Notes under the pieces: generated by a model | Seen by the model: only the letters and a program-made list of their open reading frames with translations | Told to the model about the DNA's origin: nothing | Database searches by the model: none | Made by a program: the position numbers and the translations under genes | Origin: a bacterium | GTDB lineage: Bacteria > Patescibacteriota > Patescibacteriia > Magasanikbacterales > GWA2-37-8 | Direction of reading: 5' to 3' | DNA: 8,441 bases | Assembly: GCA_021790135.1 (NCBI GenBank) | Contig: JAJYIJ010000035.1 | Location: forward strand, 1 to 8,441 | Part shown: one piece after another, positions 7,004-8,441 of the stretch | Layout of the letters: every line of letters starts with the position of its first letter | Numbering within the stretch: position 1 is the first letter of the stretch

Positions 7004-7005
7004 AA
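6977..7005 (-). promoter_or_regulatory. Promoter of the 68-aa minus-strand gene
   Basis: Minus-strand TTGACA (plus 7000-7005) is perfect. After 17 bp comes TAATTT (plus 6977-6982), a weak -10, preceded by TGT, which gives an extended -10 (TGn). The leader to ATG 6933 is about 40 nt. Confidence 0.55.
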
Positions 7006-7028
7006 TATAAAAGTGAGGTAAAAAAGTT

Positions 7029-7037
7029 TTATCCACA
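7029..7037 (+). promoter_or_regulatory. DnaA-box-like 9-mer
   Basis: TTATCCACA is an exact match to the consensus DnaA box TTATNCACA. It stands alone in the divergent promoter region between the 68-aa gene and the secreted hydrolase gene. A single box could regulate transcription; it is not an origin by itself. Chance occurrence cannot be excluded. Confidence 0.3.
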
Positions 7038-7053
7038 GCAATAAAAAAAGTTG

Positions 7054-7062
7054 TGTTATAAT
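7054..7062 (+). promoter_or_regulatory. Extended -10 promoter of the secreted hydrolase gene
   Basis: TG-T-TATAAT: a perfect -10 hexamer (7057-7062) preceded by the TGn extension. No good -35 lies 16-18 bp upstream, as is usual for extended -10 promoters. The start would be near 7069, giving a leader of about 48 nt that is almost pure A/T and has no SD. Confidence 0.65.
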
Positions 7063-7116
7063 ATCAAAACTAAAATTTTAAAAATTATTTTTATTTATTT
7101 TTAAATTCAAAAAAAT

Positions 7117-8441
7117 ATGGAGGGGAAAGGGAGGGGCATTATTGCCGGAACGATTTTAGCATTCGTCGCCGGTTTTTTATTTTTGCCTGTCGCTGCGCGA
7201 GCGACCAACTACACGGTTGTGCGGTATGATGTCGGCACCGACCACATCGCCACACAAACGTTGACGAAAGATCGGAGCCCGTATTTGATTGAGGGAGGTT
7301 GTTATTCCGATTGGGTGGAAGCCGGCGAGACGCTGACGATTGATCCTGGCGTGGTGGTGAAATTTGCGCCAATTCAAAATTGTCAGATGGGAAAGGCAGC
7401 CGCGCATATTAATGTGGCGGGAAAATTAATCGTTAATGGCACCGCGGACGAGCCGGTTATTTTTACCTCCTGGTTCGATGACGCGGCCGGTGGGGATATG
7501 AATGGTGATGGCGACGCGACGGCGCCCGCAGCCGGTGATTGGGGCGGCGTGGTAGCATCAGGAGCCTCCGCCAATATTGAAATCCACCATGCCATTTTTC
7601 GTTATGGCGGCGGCGGCAGTTTTAATTGTAGCGTGCAGGTGGGGAATGGAGTCGCTGGTGCAGCATTTGATCATGTCGAAGTTGCTACTAGTTCGGCTGT
7701 TGGTCTGTGTGCCGACGTTCCTTTGGATTTGGAGGGCAGTTCTTTCCACGGCAACCACGTTGCTGGAGTGGTGGCAGAATCGCAATTTTATTTTCCGCAT
7801 CTTGATGCTCAAAATAGTTGGTGGGGCGATTCAAGCGGCCCGGCGGTTGGTGGAAATTCTGATGGCACGGGCGACGCGATCCAGGGCGATGTAGCTTTTG
7901 TGCCGTGGTTGAAAAATGATCCGGCGAGCCAAACTGCCACTGGGACATTGACGTATATTTCAACCTACCCGCACGGTATTGCCACTGATACTATTTTCCT
8001 CCCAACACAGCCGGTTTTCAAAATTGCTTTAAAAGGCGATAGCGCGGTAACGCCGGACTATCTTCGAGTCGTGGTTAGTGGCACTCCCTATGATCTTTCA
8101 AAATTGTCGGGAGGCACGAAGACGCGGCGGTATTATGGCTGGCAGCCAGCGGACGGCACGTTTCTGGCTGGCCGCTATTCGTATCATTTTGAGTTGAGCA
8201 TCAACGGCATCACCAAGCGATTGCCCGCCAGTGGGGAGTTGTCATTCAGCATAGAAAATACGCCGGTTATTGTCATACCGGGCATCCTGGGAAGCGAACC
8301 AAAAGACGGCGTCTGGGTAATCGACCCTATTCTCCATACATATGACAATTTATTGGCAACGCTTGAAGCAAATGGGTTTAGCAGTGGTCAAGATTTATTT
8401 ACGTTTCCCTATGATTGGCACCAGTCCAATGTTTTAACGGC
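7117..8441 (+). CDS. Secreted beta-helix protein with LCAT-like alpha/beta hydrolase domain, 3' partial
   Basis: Open from ATG 7117 to the window end (441 codons, no stop). Residues 1-29 form a Sec signal peptide: basic K4/R6, hydrophobic 8-24, and ARA before T30 as a likely signal peptidase I site. Residues about 55-265 look like a right-handed beta-helix/parallel repeat region: GETLTIDPGVVVKF (70-83), a DxNxDGD calcium-type loop at 127-133, GDWGGVV (140-146), NSWWGDSSGP (233-242), and VPWL near 262-265. A beta-sandwich-like linker follows. From residue 383 comes PVIVIPGILGS (383-393), DPILHTYDNLLATLEANGF (403-421) and DLFTFPYDW (426-434). These are the opening landmarks of the lecithin:cholesterol acyltransferase (LCAT) family: the oxyanion segment and the Y-D-W motif. 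The catalytic Ser, Asp and His lie beyond the window, so activity is unproven. It is probably an exported acyl hydrolase or transferase, or an adhesin. Confidence 0.85.
   Translation, partial: MEGKGRGIIAGTILAFVAGFLFLPVAARATNYTVVRYDVGTDHIATQTLTKDRSPYLIEGGCYSDWVEAGETLTIDPGVVVKFAPIQNCQMGKAAAHINVAGKLIVNGTADEPVIFTSWFDDAAGGDMNGDGDATAPAAGDWGGVVASGASANIEIHHAIFRYGGGGSFNCSVQVGNGVAGAAFDHVEVATSSAVGLCADVPLDLEGSSFHGNHVAGVVAESQFYFPHLDAQNSWWGDSSGPAVGGNSDGTGDAIQGDVAFVPWLKNDPASQTATGTLTYISTYPHGIATDTIFLPTQPVFKIALKGDSAVTPDYLRVVVSGTPYDLSKLSGGTKTRRYYGWQPADGTFLAGRYSYHFELSINGITKRLPASGELSFSIENTPVIVIPGILGSEPKDGVWVIDPILHTYDNLLATLEANGFSSGQDLFTFPYDWHQSNVLT

Noticed and set aside
7139..7963. Minus-strand and alternate-frame open frames within 7139-7963
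   Set aside because: The plus frame from ATG 7117 runs uninterrupted to the window end with a signal peptide and recognisable domains.

Overview
The window looks like bacterial DNA from a Patescibacteria/CPR-type genome. This is inference, not proof. It rests on short compact genes, a secreted beta-helix protein running into an LCAT-like lipase domain, several genes without a Shine-Dalgarno (SD) sequence, and a stand-alone RelE-like toxin pair inserted between housekeeping genes. TGA is used as a stop in several genes, so the Gracilibacteria-type code with TGA = Gly does not apply.

Layout. Positions 1-888 hold the C-terminal part of a multi-pass O-antigen ligase/polymerase family protein. 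It converges, with a 6-bp gap, on a minus-strand cytidine-deaminase-like gene (895-1521). A divergent intergenic region then carries a sigma70-type promoter followed at once by a perfect 9-9-9 inverted repeat of CIRCE type. These drive groES (1716-2003) and groEL (2015-3652), which end at a GAAA-loop intrinsic terminator.

Next is an AT-rich island: a two-gene toxin-antitoxin module made of an XRE-HTH + DUF4065 (Panacea/SocA-like) antitoxin (3856-4632) and an overlapping RelE/ParE-type toxin (4619-4993). It has its own promoter, a cluster of TTGAC repeats over the promoter, and a weak terminator. Downstream, a GNAT acetyltransferase (5064-5597) and a NUDIX hydrolase (5608-6117) probably form a two-gene operon.

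From 6119 to 7005 there are two small minus-strand transcription units. Each has its own promoter, an SD, a short unrecognised ORF (100 and 68 codons) and an intrinsic terminator. Their codon use (AAG/GAG/CTG/GTC rich) and their SDs differ from the flanking genes, so they look like foreign or specially regulated genes.

From 7117 to the right edge runs a long open frame with no stop in the window. It encodes a signal peptide, a right-handed beta-helix-like region and the beginning of an LCAT-like alpha/beta hydrolase.

Functionally the window mixes stress chaperones under likely HrcA control, a toxin-antitoxin module, small-molecule modifying enzymes, and cell-surface or secreted functions. 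No rRNA, tRNA, CRISPR array or transposase was seen.
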